Shown piece after piece: positions 1 through 7,391 of a DNA stretch of 59,069 bases. The stretch is taken from positions 1 to 59,069 of the forward strand of contig JBNAVJ010000013.1 of assembly GCA_049700455.1 (NCBI GenBank). Reading direction: 5' to 3'. Source of the stretch: JBNAVJ01 sp049700455. Its GTDB lineage: Bacteria > Bacteroidota > Ignavibacteria > Tepidaquicellales > Tepidaquicellaceae. The notes beneath the pieces were generated by a model. That model saw nothing but the letters and a program-made list of their open reading frames with translations. It searched no databases and had not been told where the DNA came from. Numbering within the stretch: the stretch's first letter is position 1; every line of letters begins with the position of its first letter. The translations under genes and the position numbers were made by a program.

Positions 1-357
1 AACATTACAATTGTTATATTGGACTCCTTCAGGTTTCGCATCAAGCAATAGTATAATATAATACACCAGATATGACAGATAATTTTTATTTATCATTACA
101 GTATTTACATACGATTTATAAATTAAAATTGTATTCAGAATAGATAATATATTATTGGATAATCTCAATCCGAATGTTATGTTGAGAGCAGATAGATAAC
201 CAGCAATCTCCTATCCCCATAAGGGGGTAGGTACATACAAACAAAACAAATTGATGGGAACAAAAAAAAGCTTGATTATTTACTTTCATACTGGTATATT
301 ATCAAAAGCTTAAAAGCTGATTTATTAATTAAAAGTAAATTAAATGGAGAAAAGTCT
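1..357. other. Upstream region without a gene, containing a small hairpin
   Basis: No convincing coding region is seen in this stretch before the first gene. It is very AT-rich. The one clear structure is an inverted repeat, CCTATCCCC at 210-218 and GGGGGTAGG at 223-231, which pairs over 9 bp with one G-U pair and a 4-nt loop. No T-run follows it, so it does not look like a terminator. It may belong to a long leader of the gene at 358. A GGAG run at 344-347 is a plausible ribosome binding site for that gene. Confidence 0.5.
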
Positions 358-2421
358 ATGAAGAAAAAAAACCTTTTTATCTTAATGGTAGCGGTTCTGT
401 TTGTGGGTGTCTTTAGTATTGGATTTTATTTTGATGGAGACCCAAATGCAGACGTAGCACCTTTTACAACATCAATTAATCCCGGGACAGCAGATACAAT
501 GCCACCTCCTGGATTTCCCTATGCAACATTATTTAATTTCAATTATCAAGCTGTTCCTGGAATGAATGGTGGAACCGTTGGAGCTATGTTCTTTGGTGGC
601 AAGTATTACTTCAATAGGTGGAATGGGACGATGGTTTACCGTTATAACAACAATGGTCCTGGTGGTGGCCCCGGAACACGTGCTGACTCATTAACATACA
701 TTGGTTCCTGCCGAGACCTTGCTACGGATGGAACTTTTATTTATGGTGGACCAGCAAGTACAACTCTCTACAGATTTGATCCTAACACAATGACTGTATT
801 GAAAACCTTTACGCTCGCTGGTGGAGCAACAAGAGCTCTCGCGTGGGACCCAAATAGAAAAGGCTTCTGGAACACCAACTTTAGTGGTAACATTTTCTTC
901 CACGATACCAATGGCGTGCTTGTAACACAAATTTCCTCTACACTGACAGGAAAATATGGACTTGGATTTGATTCCACATCTTCTCAGGATTCAGCATTCC
1001 TCTGGGTATGGAATCAAGGGACAGGTTCGACTACTAATGAGTTGTATAAGATTCACATTCAGTCAGGGACCGTTAAAGCAACCTATATCTTTACTCTTAC
1101 TGGAACCTCAATAGGTATTGCTGGTGGTGCAGAAGTGATTGCTAATGTTGTTCCTAACAAACTTGTGTTGCTCTGTAACTATCAGAACTTTGCTCTGGTC
1201 GGTTATAACCTTAAGAATCTTACTGTAACCCCTCCAAGTTGGTCAGAACAGAATTCTGGTATTACAACAGCTTTGTATTCAGTCTCCGCTGTTGATGACA
1301 ATGTTGCCTGGGTGTGTGGTGCAGGTGGAAAAGTTTTGAGAACAACAAACAAAGGACAAAACTGGCTTAATGCAAGTGGTAACCTCCCAGCTACAACCGA
1401 TATGTATAATATCTGGGGCGTTGATGCTAATACAGCACTTGTAACAGGTTCTCCTGCGGCTGGCTCATATATGTGGAGAACCACAAATGGTGGTGCAAAC
1501 TGGACTCAGGTATTCTTTGAATCGGGTGGATTTGGGGACGGTATCTGGATGACTTCAGCAACTAACGGTTTCTTCTACGGAGACCCTGTAGGTGGTAGAT
1601 GGTCACTCTGGAAAACCAGTAATGGTGGTGTAAACTGGGATTCCACCGGCCTCTATGTATCATCAGGAAGTCTGGCAGGCTGGAACAATGCTATATTTGG
1701 TTTAGGTACATATCTATATTTTGGAACCAATGGTACAACTATGTATGTATCTTCAAACAATGGCACGACATGGGGCACTCAAACATTGCCAGCAGTTAAC
1801 CAATATGCTATCTGGTTTAACAGCGCAACAATGGGTATGGTCGGAGGTGCTAATCTGTATGCAACAACCAATGGTGGAAGTAACTGGACTGCTATAACGG
1901 CACCCGGCACCGGCAATGTTAGTGGTATATGTGGAACTGGTTCTGAATGGTGGTTCACAAGGCAGGCAACATCAGTTTATTATACTACTAATAATGGTAC
2001 AACGTGGACTACACAATACACCGCTCCTGCAGGTAGCTTCTATCATCTTACAAAGGCAAGAAGTGGTTCTACGCTCTGGGGTGTAAGAAGCAATGGTGGT
2101 ATTTCAAGATATGGAACCCCAATCACCGGTGTTAACAATATCAGTTCATCAGTTCCTGAAAATTATTCTCTATCACAAAACTATCCAAACCCATTCAATC
2201 CTGTAACAAAGATTAATTTTGCTTTACCAAAAGCAGGATACGTTACACTTAAAGTCTATGATGTACTTGGTAGAGAAATTACCACTCTTGTTAATGGTAA
2301 TTATAATGCTGGAACTTACACAGTTGATTTCAATGCTGCAAATCTTGCAAGCGGAATGTATTTCTATAAACTTGAAGTCAATGGCTTTACTTCAGTCAAG
2401 AAAATGATGCTTATAAAATAA
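358..2421 (+). CDS. Secreted beta-propeller (YCF48/BNR-type) protein with T9SS sorting domain
   Basis: A 687-residue secreted protein of unknown substrate. Residues 1-22 form a signal peptide (MKKK then a hydrophobic stretch). The middle, about residues 300-590, holds repeated motifs such as TTNGGANWT, TSNGGVNWD and TTNGGSNWT, typical of YCF48/BNR (sortilin-like) propeller blades. The last 85 or so residues are a T9SS type A sorting domain: QNYPNPFNP, then VYDVLGREI, SGMYFYKL and a KKMMLIK end. Such proteins are exported by Sec, cross the outer membrane by T9SS and lose or anchor through this tail. The start is supported by GGAG 10 nt upstream. Its reading frame is visibly richer in G and C than neighbouring genes, which may reflect high expression. 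Sorting domain certain; function unknown. Confidence 0.9.
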   Translation: MKKKNLFILMVAVLFVGVFSIGFYFDGDPNADVAPFTTSINPGTADTMPPPGFPYATLFNFNYQAVPGMNGGTVGAMFFGGKYYFNRWNGTMVYRYNNNGPGGGPGTRADSLTYIGSCRDLATDGTFIYGGPASTTLYRFDPNTMTVLKTFTLAGGATRALAWDPNRKGFWNTNFSGNIFFHDTNGVLVTQISSTLTGKYGLGFDSTSSQDSAFLWVWNQGTGSTTNELYKIHIQSGTVKATYIFTLTGTSIGIAGGAEVIANVVPNKLVLLCNYQNFALVGYNLKNLTVTPPSWSEQNSGITTALYSVSAVDDNVAWVCGAGGKVLRTTNKGQNWLNASGNLPATTDMYNIWGVDANTALVTGSPAAGSYMWRTTNGGANWTQVFFESGGFGDGIWMTSATNGFFYGDPVGGRWSLWKTSNGGVNWDSTGLYVSSGSLAGWNNAIFGLGTYLYFGTNGTTMYVSSNNGTTWGTQTLPAVNQYAIWFNSATMGMVGGANLYATTNGGSNWTAITAPGTGNVSGICGTGSEWWFTRQATSVYYTTNNGTTWTTQYTAPAGSFYHLTKARSGSTLWGVRSNGGISRYGTPITGVNNISSSVPENYSLSQNYPNPFNPVTKINFALPKAGYVTLKVYDVLGREITTLVNGNYNAGTYTVDFNAANLASGMYFYKLEVNGFTSVKKMMLIK

Positions 2422-2443
2422 GCTCCTGATTATAAAATAAGTT

Positions 2444-2485
2444 AAAGTCCCTTTGACTGAAGAAGTCAAAGGGACTTTTTATTTA
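2444..2485 (+). terminator. Rho-independent terminator after the T9SS propeller gene
   Basis: Perfect 15-bp inverted repeat, AAAGTCCCTTTGACT at 2444-2458 and its complement at 2464-2478, with a 5-nt loop and a following T-run. It lies 22 nt past the stop codon and separates this gene from pgk. Confidence 0.9.
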
Positions 2486-2534
2486 TTTGTGATAACGTTA
2501 TTTTTACATACCTTTCAAACAAAATTTGATATTT

Positions 2535-3752
2535 ATGAACAAACTCACTTTAAAGCAATTAATAGAAAAAAATCAAATTCAGGGAAAACGGGTACTTGTA
2601 AGGGTAGACTTCAATGTTCCTCTTGATGAAAATAGGCAAATTACTGATACAAGACGTATTGATGAAACTCTTCCTACAATTAAAGCAATTATTGAAAATG
2701 GGGGTAAACCAATTTTAATGAGCCACCTTGGACGTCCCAAAGGAGAAAAAAATCCCAAATATTCGCTGAATGTAGTTGCTAAATATCTTTCTGAAAAATT
2801 TTCTGCTAAGGTTTATTTCAGTGAAGATTGCATAGCTGACTCAAATTATGAATTGATAAGTTTTATGAAATCAGGTGAGATATTGCTTCTTGAAAATTTA
2901 AGATTTTATAAAGAGGAAGAGAAAAATGATTCTGAATTTGCTAAAAAATTAGCTTCTTACGGCGATGTTTTTATTAACGATGCTTTCGGAACTGCTCACA
3001 GAGCCCATGCATCAACCGAGGGGGTTACCCATTACATAAATATATGTGCAGCTGGTTTTCTGATGGAAAAGGAATTAACCTATCTCTCAAAAGCAATTGT
3101 TAATCCTGAACGCCCTCTGTGTGCAATATTAGGAGGTTCAAAGATTTCCGGCAAGATTGATGTACTTGAAAACCTTATGAAAATAGCGGATACTATTTTA
3201 ATTGGTGGGGGAATGATGTTTACATTTTATAAAGCTCTTGGTTATGAAATTGGCAACTCTATTCTTGAGGTGGATAGAGTAGAAATGGCTCGTTCACTTC
3301 TTGACCGCGCAGGGGCTTTGGGTATGAAGCTATTACTCCCTGAAGATGTTTTGATAGCAGAGAAGCTTGAAACTGGAGCCAGAACTACGGTAGTGAATAA
3401 AACAGGTATTAAAGGTGAGTATGCAAATTGGGTAGGGGTGGATATAGGACCAAAAACAATATCCTTATTCAGAGAAGAAATTTTAAATTGTCGTACAATT
3501 GTTTGGAACGGACCGATGGGAGTTTTTGAGATTGATGATTTTTCAAAGGGTACATTTGAGATAGCCAGAACTCTTGCTGAGGCAACTCTAAGAGGTAGCA
3601 CAACGATTGTTGGCGGTGGGGATTCTGCCGCAGCAATTACAAAAGCTGGATTGGATAAAAGAATCAGTCACGTTTCAACAGGTGGGGGAGCATCACTGGA
3701 ATTTCTTGAGGGTAAAACATTACCCGGTGTGGCAGCTTTAACGGATATATAA
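2535..3752 (+). CDS. pgk: Phosphoglycerate kinase
   Basis: Glycolytic enzyme transferring phosphate between 1,3-bisphosphoglycerate and ADP in the cytoplasm. The N-terminal signature RVDFNVPLD, the substrate-binding SHLGRPKG, the ENLRFYKEEE segment and the C-terminal GGGDSAAA and STGGGASLEFLEG motifs are all present and in order. With ATG at 2535 the protein has 405 residues, close to the usual bacterial 390-400. An in-frame TTG at 2526 would add three residues (MIF), but ATG is preferred. The gene is flanked by terminators on both sides and looks monocistronic. Nothing unusual is seen. Confidence 0.97.
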   Translation: MNKLTLKQLIEKNQIQGKRVLVRVDFNVPLDENRQITDTRRIDETLPTIKAIIENGGKPILMSHLGRPKGEKNPKYSLNVVAKYLSEKFSAKVYFSEDCIADSNYELISFMKSGEILLLENLRFYKEEEKNDSEFAKKLASYGDVFINDAFGTAHRAHASTEGVTHYINICAAGFLMEKELTYLSKAIVNPERPLCAILGGSKISGKIDVLENLMKIADTILIGGGMMFTFYKALGYEIGNSILEVDRVEMARSLLDRAGALGMKLLLPEDVLIAEKLETGARTTVVNKTGIKGEYANWVGVDIGPKTISLFREEILNCRTIVWNGPMGVFEIDDFSKGTFEIARTLAEATLRGSTTIVGGGDSAAAITKAGLDKRISHVSTGGGASLEFLEGKTLPGVAALTDI

Positions 3753-3766
3753 GGTTATCGGTTTGC

Positions 3767-3808
3767 AAAAAAAGGCAGAGTTAATAAAAAGAACCCTGCT
3801 TTTTTTTT
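3767..3808. terminator. Bidirectional terminator between pgk and lpxC-fabZ
   Basis: Stem GCAGAGTT (3775-3782) pairs with AACCCTGC (3792-3799), with one mismatch. There are T-runs on the plus strand after it (3800-3808) and A-runs before it (3767-3773), so it can serve both convergent genes. Confidence 0.6.
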
Positions 3809-3836
3809 ATTTCTTCCTTAAATTTATTTTAAAACT

Positions 3837-5240
3837 TTATTTATCGACTATAGCAGCGGTAAATTCGCCTTCACAAACAAGTTCACCACCAACATAACCT
3901 TTATATGCTTTTCCCGCAAGCTTGCATAAATTAAATTTGAAACTCTGCACTTCCATTTCAAAAATTAACTGATCTCCCGGAATTACAGGCTTTCTGAATT
4001 TTACTTTATCTATCCCAGCAAAATATGCAATTTTGTTGTGATGGTCTTCAATTAGGTTTACCAGCAGGATACTGCCACATTGTACCATTGCTTCAACAAT
4101 TAGAACACCTGGCATAATTGGTTTATGTGGAAAATGTCCTTGAAAGAAAGGTTCATTGATAGTTACATTTTTCAAGCCAATAATTTTCTTATCCCCTACT
4201 ATTTCAATAATACGGTCAACAAGCAAGAATGGGTAACGATGGGGCATAATCTTAAGAATAGCATCAATGTCAAATAAGTAGTTGCCCGTTTTCATCAATT
4301 GGAATCTCTTTACGACTTTATTTTGTAAGTAGAGCTTTCTTAACATTTTTGTAAACTCTACATTTGCTCGGTGACCGGGTCGTGCTGCAAGAATCTGTCC
4401 TTTAATAGGAGCCCCAATGAGAGCAAGATCTCCGATTAAATCAAGCAATTTGTGTCTTGCAGGCTCGTTTTTAAATCTTAAAGGAATATTATTGAGTATA
4501 CCATCACCAAGAACTACATCATCGGCAAGACCCAACTTTTTTTTGAGTTGGGTAAAAGATTCTTCCGTAAATTCTCTGTCAACAATTACTATAGCATTAT
4601 TTATATTTCCACCCTTAATTAGACCCTGTTCCTTGAGCATTTCTATTTCCTTAAGAAAACTAAAAGTGCGTGCTGGTGCAAACTCAGTAGCAAATTCTTT
4701 TTGAAGACTGAAGAGCCCTGAATGCTGTACTCCGAGCGCAGGGTTATTATAATCTATCATTAAAGTGATTCTGAAATCGTTTTTCAGAGGTAATGCAACA
4801 ATATCAATATTATTTTTTTCATCATGGTAATGAACAGTATCCTCAATTACAAGATAATCTCTGCTTGCTTCCTGTTCCACTATGCCAGCTGAAATAAGTG
4901 CATCTACATAATCTTTTGCACTACCATCCATTACAGGTGGCTCATTGGTGTTTAGTTCTACTATGATGTTATCTATTTCACATCCCATAATAGCGGCAAG
5001 TACATGTTCAACGGTATGAACTTCAACGCCATTAAGTCCAATAGTGGTACCTCTTTCAATATCTATTACGTGGTCTATATCAGCAGGTATTTCGGGAGAG
5101 TTTTCAAGATCACTTCTCCTGAATTTTATTCCGTAATTTTCAGGTGCAGGAATAAATTTCATCACTGATTTATTACCTGTGTGGAGTCCGATTCCAGAAA
5201 GTGATACTTCACGAGAAATTGTCCTTTGTTTTTCTAACAT
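3837..5240 (-). CDS. lpxC-fabZ: Bifunctional UDP-3-O-acyl-N-acetylglucosamine deacetylase / 3-hydroxyacyl-ACP dehydratase
   Basis: Fusion of two enzymes. The LpxC half (residues 1 to about 305) deacetylates UDP-3-O-acyl-GlcNAc, the committed step of lipid A synthesis. It has the zinc motif HTVEH (H75, H79) and the HKLLDLIGDL segment carrying the other zinc ligands. The FabZ half (about 315-467) dehydrates 3-hydroxyacyl-ACP in fatty acid synthesis. It shows IMPHRYPFLLVDR and the catalytic GHFPHKPIMPGV followed by EAMVQ. This fusion is known from Bacteroidetes and Chlorobi and links competing uses of 3-hydroxymyristoyl-ACP. It is last in the operon, directly abutting lpxD. Length, 467 residues, fits the fused family. 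Confidence 0.96.
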   Translation of the reverse strand: MLEKQRTISREVSLSGIGLHTGNKSVMKFIPAPENYGIKFRRSDLENSPEIPADIDHVIDIERGTTIGLNGVEVHTVEHVLAAIMGCEIDNIIVELNTNEPPVMDGSAKDYVDALISAGIVEQEASRDYLVIEDTVHYHDEKNNIDIVALPLKNDFRITLMIDYNNPALGVQHSGLFSLQKEFATEFAPARTFSFLKEIEMLKEQGLIKGGNINNAIVIVDREFTEESFTQLKKKLGLADDVVLGDGILNNIPLRFKNEPARHKLLDLIGDLALIGAPIKGQILAARPGHRANVEFTKMLRKLYLQNKVVKRFQLMKTGNYLFDIDAILKIMPHRYPFLLVDRIIEIVGDKKIIGLKNVTINEPFFQGHFPHKPIMPGVLIVEAMVQCGSILLVNLIEDHHNKIAYFAGIDKVKFRKPVIPGDQLIFEMEVQSFKFNLCKLAGKAYKGYVGGELVCEGEFTAAIVDK

Positions 5241-6260
5241 TTATTTACCTTTGATTAATTTATTAATTTTGTCTCTTAAGTCTTCAAGTTGATTAATCAA
5301 AGCTTCACGCTTTAAATCTACTGAGGCAGGCTTTGCACGGTAGCCTGTATATAAGCCGGGCTTATCAATGGATTTAGAAACTCCTACAGATGCCCCGATT
5401 ATTACATCATCACAAATTGTAAGATGTCCTACAATCCCACTTTGTCCTCCAATCATACAGCGTTTGCCAATTTTTGTTGAGCCGGCAATCCCTACCTGAG
5501 CAGCGATAACTGTATCTTCATCAATGAAAACATTATGGGCAATTTGAATCTGGTTATCTAATTTTACACCACGGCATAATCTTGTTTCTCCAATTGTTGC
5601 CCTATCAATTGTACAGTTGCTTCCTATCTCTACGTCGTTGTCAATTACAACTATTCCAGTCTGAGGAATTTTTCTGTAGGTTCCATCTTCCTGTTTAGCA
5701 AATCCAAATCCGTCGGAACCGATAACCGTTCCTGAATGTATGATTACGTTATTACCAATACGACAGCCTTTGTAAATGCTGACATTGCTATAAATAACAC
5801 AGTTATTTCCAATAATAACATTGTCCCCGATTGTCGTATTTGCATAAATTTTTGTCTGATTTCCTATTTTAACATCGTTACCAATAAATACAAAATCTTC
5901 AATATAAACATCATCACCTATTACAGAGTTGTTGCCAATATGGCAATTTGATGATATTCCTGTAAGTTCAGAAGTTTTGTCCTTTTCAAAGAGTTCCAGT
6001 AGGGAAACAAAAGCAAGATAGGGGTCTCTTACTCTTATGATTGCAACATCAGTCCGCTGCTCTGGGAGCTTGAATTCATTTGAAACAAGTATAGCACCAG
6101 CTTGTGTTGTCTTAAAATATTTTTCATATAACGGGTTGGAAATAAACGTTATTTCATCTGGAGCTGCCGATTCAATTTTTCCAGCCCGGACAATATCAGG
6201 ATTCAGTCCGTATGATTCAAGATTTCCTGAAACATATTTCGCAATATCAACAACTTTCAT
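5241..6260 (-). CDS. lpxD: UDP-3-O-(3-hydroxyacyl)glucosamine N-acyltransferase
   Basis: Third step of lipid A synthesis: adds the second 3-hydroxyacyl chain to the glucosamine nitrogen. The 339-residue protein has the LpxD N-terminal domain (about 1-100) and a long left-handed beta-helix of hexapeptide repeats such as IGNNSVIGDDVYI and IGNNVIIHSGTVIGSDGFGF. The expected catalytic histidine lies in the segment IQIAHNVFI. The C-terminal helix (LKREALINQLEDLRDKINKL) is also typical. It lies between the Skp pair and lpxC-fabZ with almost no spacing, so it is surely co-transcribed. Confidence 0.96.
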   Translation of the reverse strand: MKVVDIAKYVSGNLESYGLNPDIVRAGKIESAAPDEITFISNPLYEKYFKTTQAGAILVSNEFKLPEQRTDVAIIRVRDPYLAFVSLLELFEKDKTSELTGISSNCHIGNNSVIGDDVYIEDFVFIGNDVKIGNQTKIYANTTIGDNVIIGNNCVIYSNVSIYKGCRIGNNVIIHSGTVIGSDGFGFAKQEDGTYRKIPQTGIVVIDNDVEIGSNCTIDRATIGETRLCRGVKLDNQIQIAHNVFIDEDTVIAAQVGIAGSTKIGKRCMIGGQSGIVGHLTICDDVIIGASVGVSKSIDKPGLYTGYRAKPASVDLKREALINQLEDLRDKINKLIKGK

Positions 6261-6261
6261 T

Positions 6262-6789
6262 TCAGTATTTTCCTTCGATAGCTTTTTGAACCTTTAAAGT
6301 CAAATCATATTTTTCATTAACATAAAGCAGCAAAATATCACTATTCCTATCGAAAACAAAATCGTAATTTTCTTTTGTAGCTACCGTTTCAATTGCTTTA
6401 AAAATTCTGTCCTGTACCGGTCTCATAAATTCCATTTGTTTCTGAAAGTACTCTCCGTTTTCTCCAAATTTTTGAGTTTTGAAATTGCTTATTGATGTTT
6501 CGAGAGTAGAAATGTTTTTCTCAAGTTGTTCGCGGTATTGATCAGTCAGGATAAGTTTTTTCTTATCGTAATCATCTTTCATCTTCTTTAAACTATCCTG
6601 CAATGTTGCAAGTTCTGTTTGCCATTGAGAAACAAGGTTGTCTAATTTTTGCTTTGCATCACGGGCTTCCTGCATATTATCAATAATTTTCTTGGAATCT
6701 ATGTATCCGATTTTAACCTGTGAAAAAACAGGTGATGAAATAAAATAAACTAACAGCAATGAGATTATTACAATGGAATACTTTTTCAA
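6262..6789 (-). CDS. Skp/OmpH-family periplasmic chaperone (copy 2)
   Basis: 175-residue exported protein. It has a signal peptide (about 1-23, ending VFSQ), then VKIGYIDSKKIIDNM, which matches the OmpH/Skp start. A long charged helical segment (about 45-120) forms the tentacle region. Skp holds unfolded outer-membrane proteins on their way to BAM. It lies 1 nt from lpxD and 8 nt from the related gene upstream; the two are a tandem pair of diverged paralogues. That arrangement behind bamA is common in Bacteroidetes. Family confident; any division of labour between the copies is unknown. Confidence 0.88.
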   Translation of the reverse strand: MKKYSIVIISLLLVYFISSPVFSQVKIGYIDSKKIIDNMQEARDAKQKLDNLVSQWQTELATLQDSLKKMKDDYDKKKLILTDQYREQLEKNISTLETSISNFKTQKFGENGEYFQKQMEFMRPVQDRIFKAIETVATKENYDFVFDRNSDILLLYVNEKYDLTLKVQKAIEGKY

Positions 6790-6797
6790 CCTCTAAA

Positions 6798-7355
6798 CTA
6801 TTTAAGTTTATCAAGAACTTTAAAAGTTATGTCAAGCTCTTTGTCACCATATATAATAACATCATCAGTTTTGCTTAAAACAATATTTATTTTTAGTTCC
6901 TTTGCAACTTCTTCAACAGTTTTATTCATTTTGTCAATCAGTGGTTTAAGAAGCTCGTTTTGCTTCTGATAAAGATCGTTTTGAATCTTTTGTTTGTACA
7001 GGCTGTATGCTTCATCAAGATTCTGTAGCTCTTTCTGTAAATCTCCTATCTCATCTTCAAGCTTTTTAATGTCTTCTTCTTTTTTAACTTTTCCTGATTT
7101 TACAAGCTCCTGAGCTTCTTCATATCGCTTCTTAAAGGTTTCAGCTTTACTCTTTATTTCACTTTCCTTTGTTGAAAGTGTGTCAGCATACAACTTTGCG
7201 TAGTTTGAATATTCATCTTCAACTTTTTTATACTCCGGCATCTGTTTAATTACAACATCTTTACTTACATAGGCAATTTTTACTTGTGCTGAGCTGTTGC
7301 CCTGAACTATCAAGAAAAATAATAAAACTAATACAAAGATTTTTAAGTGTTTCAA
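6798..7355 (-). CDS. Skp/OmpH-family periplasmic chaperone (copy 1)
   Basis: 185-residue exported protein with a signal peptide (MKHLKIFVLVLLFFLIV to about SSAQ), then VKIAYVSKDVVIKQMPEY and a coiled-coil of mostly K and E (about 60-125). It belongs to the OmpH/Skp family of periplasmic holdases. It is 36 nt downstream of bamA, its likely client machine. It differs clearly in sequence from the second copy just downstream, so the duplication is old. Confidence 0.88.
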   Translation of the reverse strand: MKHLKIFVLVLLFFLIVQGNSSAQVKIAYVSKDVVIKQMPEYKKVEDEYSNYAKLYADTLSTKESEIKSKAETFKKRYEEAQELVKSGKVKKEEDIKKLEDEIGDLQKELQNLDEAYSLYKQKIQNDLYQKQNELLKPLIDKMNKTVEEVAKELKINIVLSKTDDVIIYGDKELDITFKVLDKLK

Positions 7356-7391
7356 GTTGTGTTCCCTTTCTTATTAAATTAACTAATAAAA

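Noticed and set aside
2219..2407. Second plus-strand frame in the T9SS tail of the first gene
   Set aside because: It is a frame-shifted shadow of the conserved sorting domain; no start signal of its own.
4417..4704. Plus-strand open frame inside lpxC-fabZ
   Set aside because: It is antisense to a strongly conserved enzyme, with no family pattern of its own.
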